Positions 6,517 through 8,178 of a stretch of 8,178 bases of DNA are shown here, one piece after another. Each line of letters opens with the position of its first letter. The first letter of the stretch is position 1. The DNA is from Dehalococcoidales bacterium (lineage in GTDB: Bacteria > Chloroflexota > Dehalococcoidia > Dehalococcoidales > UBA3254). Below the pieces are notes generated by a model that worked only from the letters and a program-made list of their open reading frames with translations, was not told the origin of the DNA and did no database searches. The stretch covers positions 1 through 8,178 of the forward strand of contig JAQULX010000106.1 in NCBI GenBank assembly GCA_028718465.1, written 5' to 3'. Made by a program: the position numbers and the translations under genes.

Positions 6517-7917
6517 ATGTATTCAGAGTTTTTACGGCTCTGCGGCTTTGATCAGGAAGAGATAGAAAAAGAACAAACCAGAATTGCCAAGGCTTTTCGG
6601 ATATGGGAGATAACAGCCGAAGATGTCAGGCGAGCTGAAGAGAGGATAAAAGGGTATTTTGACCCGGAATTAACCGGAATGTATAAGCTCCGGCGATTAT
6701 GGATTAAAGAGTTCGTGGACATGACACTGGCGAAAGCGGAAGGGAAAAAAGTAATCTATTCCTCCTTCCCCTCTATCAGTCAGATTACTGTCGCCATGGC
6801 CAATATGTCTGATAAAGTATTCAGTACCGTTCCCGAGCCAATAATTATGACTGTAATGGGACAATACTTCGGCAAGCTGGGACCGATACTGGAACAGGCC
6901 GAAAAGTCCTGGCTGCCGCCAGGCCAGGCCCACTGCGCTTTCTTGCAAGCCAGGTTAGCCTGCATACTGGGAGGCAAAGTAGCTCTACCTGATCTCTTAA
7001 TATCGGTGGGTATTGCCTGCGACCAGGCCGGTAAAACTGATGAGATTATAGAGTATCTCAAAGGCATACCTGTAGTGCATGTCGATAGCTGCAATGACGA
7101 GTCTGGATATCAATGGCCTTACCCCGATCCACGGCGTGTCCGCTATCTGGGACAGGAATTAAAAAATGTGGCTGATGTATTCCAGCAGGTTATAGGTCTG
7201 GAATTAACTGAAGAAACCATAAATCAGGGTGTTGCCGAATGGAGCCGGCTTAAAACTATTATTGATAAGATCAAGAGTCTCAGGGAAAAATCCGATCCAC
7301 TGCCGATGAGCGAGAAAGATTGGCAAAATGTTTTTGAACTGGGTTCATTATGTTCAGGGAGGTCTGCCAGAGAAGGTCTGGATGCTGTGAATACCCTACT
7401 TAAAGAGGTGCAGGCACGAGTTGACCAGGGTAAAGGGATTCTTCCTAAAGGTGCACCCCGGGTGATTAACTTCTTTGGCAGTTGCAGCGACCCGGCTGTT
7501 ACCGAGGTGATTGAGAAGGCAGGCTTAGCTTCTATCACTGGAAGCGGTTCTCCCTCTGCCAGGCGAGAAAAAAGTTCATCCAGTATGTACAAATCCATCT
7601 GGGATCAAATTGCGGCCAAAAATTTGAACTCTGCCATGCATGCTTCAGCAACCATAAAAATTGATGAATTTAAAAACCAGTGTGAAGGTGGCAGTGTGGA
7701 CGGACTAATAATTGCAGCTCTGGTCAAGTGCCGGGCTCAGGCTATCCACCCTCGCAAGGCCAAGGAAATCATTGAAAGAGAGTTAGGTATCCGGGTACTG
7801 GCGATTGAGTTTGATAACCTGGACAGCCGGGAATATTCCGCCGAATACTTCAGGTCCAGAGTAGAACCGTTTGCCGAGATGTTAAAAAACAAGAAGAAAA
7901 TGACTTTAAGGGGCTGA
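6517..7917 (+). CDS. 2-hydroxyacyl-CoA dehydratase / benzoyl-CoA reductase family, large subunit (HgdA/BcrB-like)
   Basis: A 466-residue protein, close to HgdA (about 477) and slightly longer than BcrB (about 437). Three cysteines sit where the family has its cluster ligands: C140 in GQAHC, C168 in GIACDQAGKTDE (the conserved C-D followed by K and DE), and C405 in LVKCR. The C-terminal motif IEFDNLDSREYSAEYFRSR from 430, then EPFAEML to 456, fits the usual D-x-x-D-x-R-x-Y-S ... R-x-E-x-F-x-E-M-L ending. Six further cysteines (9, 149, 192, 279, 323, 389) have no assigned role. The N-terminal 80 residues are helical and charged, with no signal peptide or membrane segment, so it is cytoplasmic. 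GGGGAGG at 6505-6511, overlapping the end of the upstream gene, lies five bases before the ATG; the two-base gaps on both sides indicate translational coupling. In contrast to the small subunit, its cluster-ligand set looks complete. Substrate unknown. Confidence 0.87.
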   Translation: MYSEFLRLCGFDQEEIEKEQTRIAKAFRIWEITAEDVRRAEERIKGYFDPELTGMYKLRRLWIKEFVDMTLAKAEGKKVIYSSFPSISQITVAMANMSDKVFSTVPEPIIMTVMGQYFGKLGPILEQAEKSWLPPGQAHCAFLQARLACILGGKVALPDLLISVGIACDQAGKTDEIIEYLKGIPVVHVDSCNDESGYQWPYPDPRRVRYLGQELKNVADVFQQVIGLELTEETINQGVAEWSRLKTIIDKIKSLREKSDPLPMSEKDWQNVFELGSLCSGRSAREGLDAVNTLLKEVQARVDQGKGILPKGAPRVINFFGSCSDPAVTEVIEKAGLASITGSGSPSARREKSSSSMYKSIWDQIAAKNLNSAMHASATIKIDEFKNQCEGGSVDGLIIAALVKCRAQAIHPRKAKEIIERELGIRVLAIEFDNLDSREYSAEYFRSRVEPFAEMLKNKKKMTLRG

Positions 7918-7919
7918 AA

Positions 7920-8178
7920 ATGACCGCAGTAGCTGGAGTTGATATAGGGGCAGGAACTGCCAAAACCGTAATACTGGTTGACCATCGTATTGCATCTTAT
8001 TCTGTACTACCTACCGGGGGTGATTCGGTGGAAGCTACCAGAAAGACCCTCGAGGAAGCTCTAAAAAAGGCTGATGTTCCATTTAAGAACCTGCGGCAGA
8101 TTTTTACCACTGGATATAGCCGCAATATAATCCCCTTTGCCAATAAGACCCTGACCGAGATCACGTGCCATGACCGAG
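7920..8178 (+). CDS. BadF/BadG/BcrA/BcrD/HgdC-type ATPase, activator of the dehydratase/reductase (3' end outside window)
   Basis: The first 86 codons of an ASKHA-fold ATPase. VDIGAGTAKTVILVD at residues 7-21 is the phosphate-1 loop, comparable to GIDVGSTASK in HgdC. FTTGYSRNIIPFANK at 62-76 and TEITCH at 79-84 match the family's TGYGR...TEIxCHA block. In studied members a homodimer or heterodimer holds one bridging [4Fe-4S] cluster, whose ligands lie further downstream and outside this window, and uses ATP to push a low-potential electron into the catalytic subunits. Here the block reads CHDR where CHAR is usual. AGGGG at 7909-7913 precedes the ATG by six bases, and the gene starts two bases after the large-subunit stop. 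Whether a second ATPase gene follows (as in bcrA-bcrD) or not (as in a single hgdC-type activator) is decided beyond the edge. Confidence 0.9.
   Translation, partial: MTAVAGVDIGAGTAKTVILVDHRIASYSVLPTGGDSVEATRKTLEEALKKADVPFKNLRQIFTTGYSRNIIPFANKTLTEITCHDR

Noticed and set aside
410..8178. Functional coupling of CoA biosynthesis genes with the CoA-ester enzyme operon
   Set aside because: valS, a 192-base gap and an AT-rich gap lie between them and there is a compositional change; nothing in the sequence shows shared transcription, so adjacency is most likely chance.

Overview
The window reads as part of a bacterial chromosome of mixed but mostly moderate-to-high GC. Every gene is on the + strand. 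The left two thirds holds housekeeping genes: the 3' end of an NAD(P)H-hydrate dehydratase gene (nnrD), a type III pantothenate kinase (coaX), the bifunctional coenzyme A biosynthesis gene coaBC, and valyl-tRNA synthetase (valS). The right third (from 5363) is a tight three-gene operon of the ATP-driven radical 2-hydroxyacyl-CoA dehydratase / class I benzoyl-CoA reductase superfamily: a small catalytic subunit, a large catalytic subunit, and the start of a BadF/BadG/BcrA/HgdC-type ATPase cut by the window edge.

The radical CoA-ester enzymes are oxygen-sensitive and use low-potential electrons, so the organism is very probably an anaerobe. A Dehalococcoidia-like or other Chloroflexota bacterium is my best guess. 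It rests on recalled features (type III CoaX, a CoaBC with PAMHTAMW and LASG signatures, intergenic palindromic repeats) and not on any search, so the taxonomic call is weak.

Layout: 3-251 nnrD end; 252-409 gap with three consecutive hairpins that look like a dispersed palindromic repeat; 410-1177 coaX; 1190-2419 coaBC, 12 bases after coaX and probably co-transcribed; 2420-2611 a 192-base valS leader with no recognisable T-box; 2612-5281 valS; 5282-5362 an AT-rich gap with a weak candidate promoter; 5363-6514 and 6517-7917 the two dehydratase/reductase subunits; 7920 to the edge the ATPase. No tRNA, rRNA, CRISPR, transposase or integrase is visible.

How the genes work together: CoaX makes 4'-phosphopantothenate, and CoaBC adds cysteine and decarboxylates to 4'-phosphopantetheine, two steps from CoA. 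In the right-hand operon the ATPase (family role) receives an electron from ferredoxin or flavodoxin and drives it by ATP hydrolysis into the Fe-S clusters of the two-subunit enzyme. That enzyme then makes a ketyl-type radical on an acyl-CoA or aryl-CoA substrate. The substrate cannot be read from this window. The most notable points are an apparent Cys-to-Asp replacement of a cluster ligand in the small subunit, a gene order like bcrC-bcrB-ATPase, and non-canonical active-site signatures in CoaBC.
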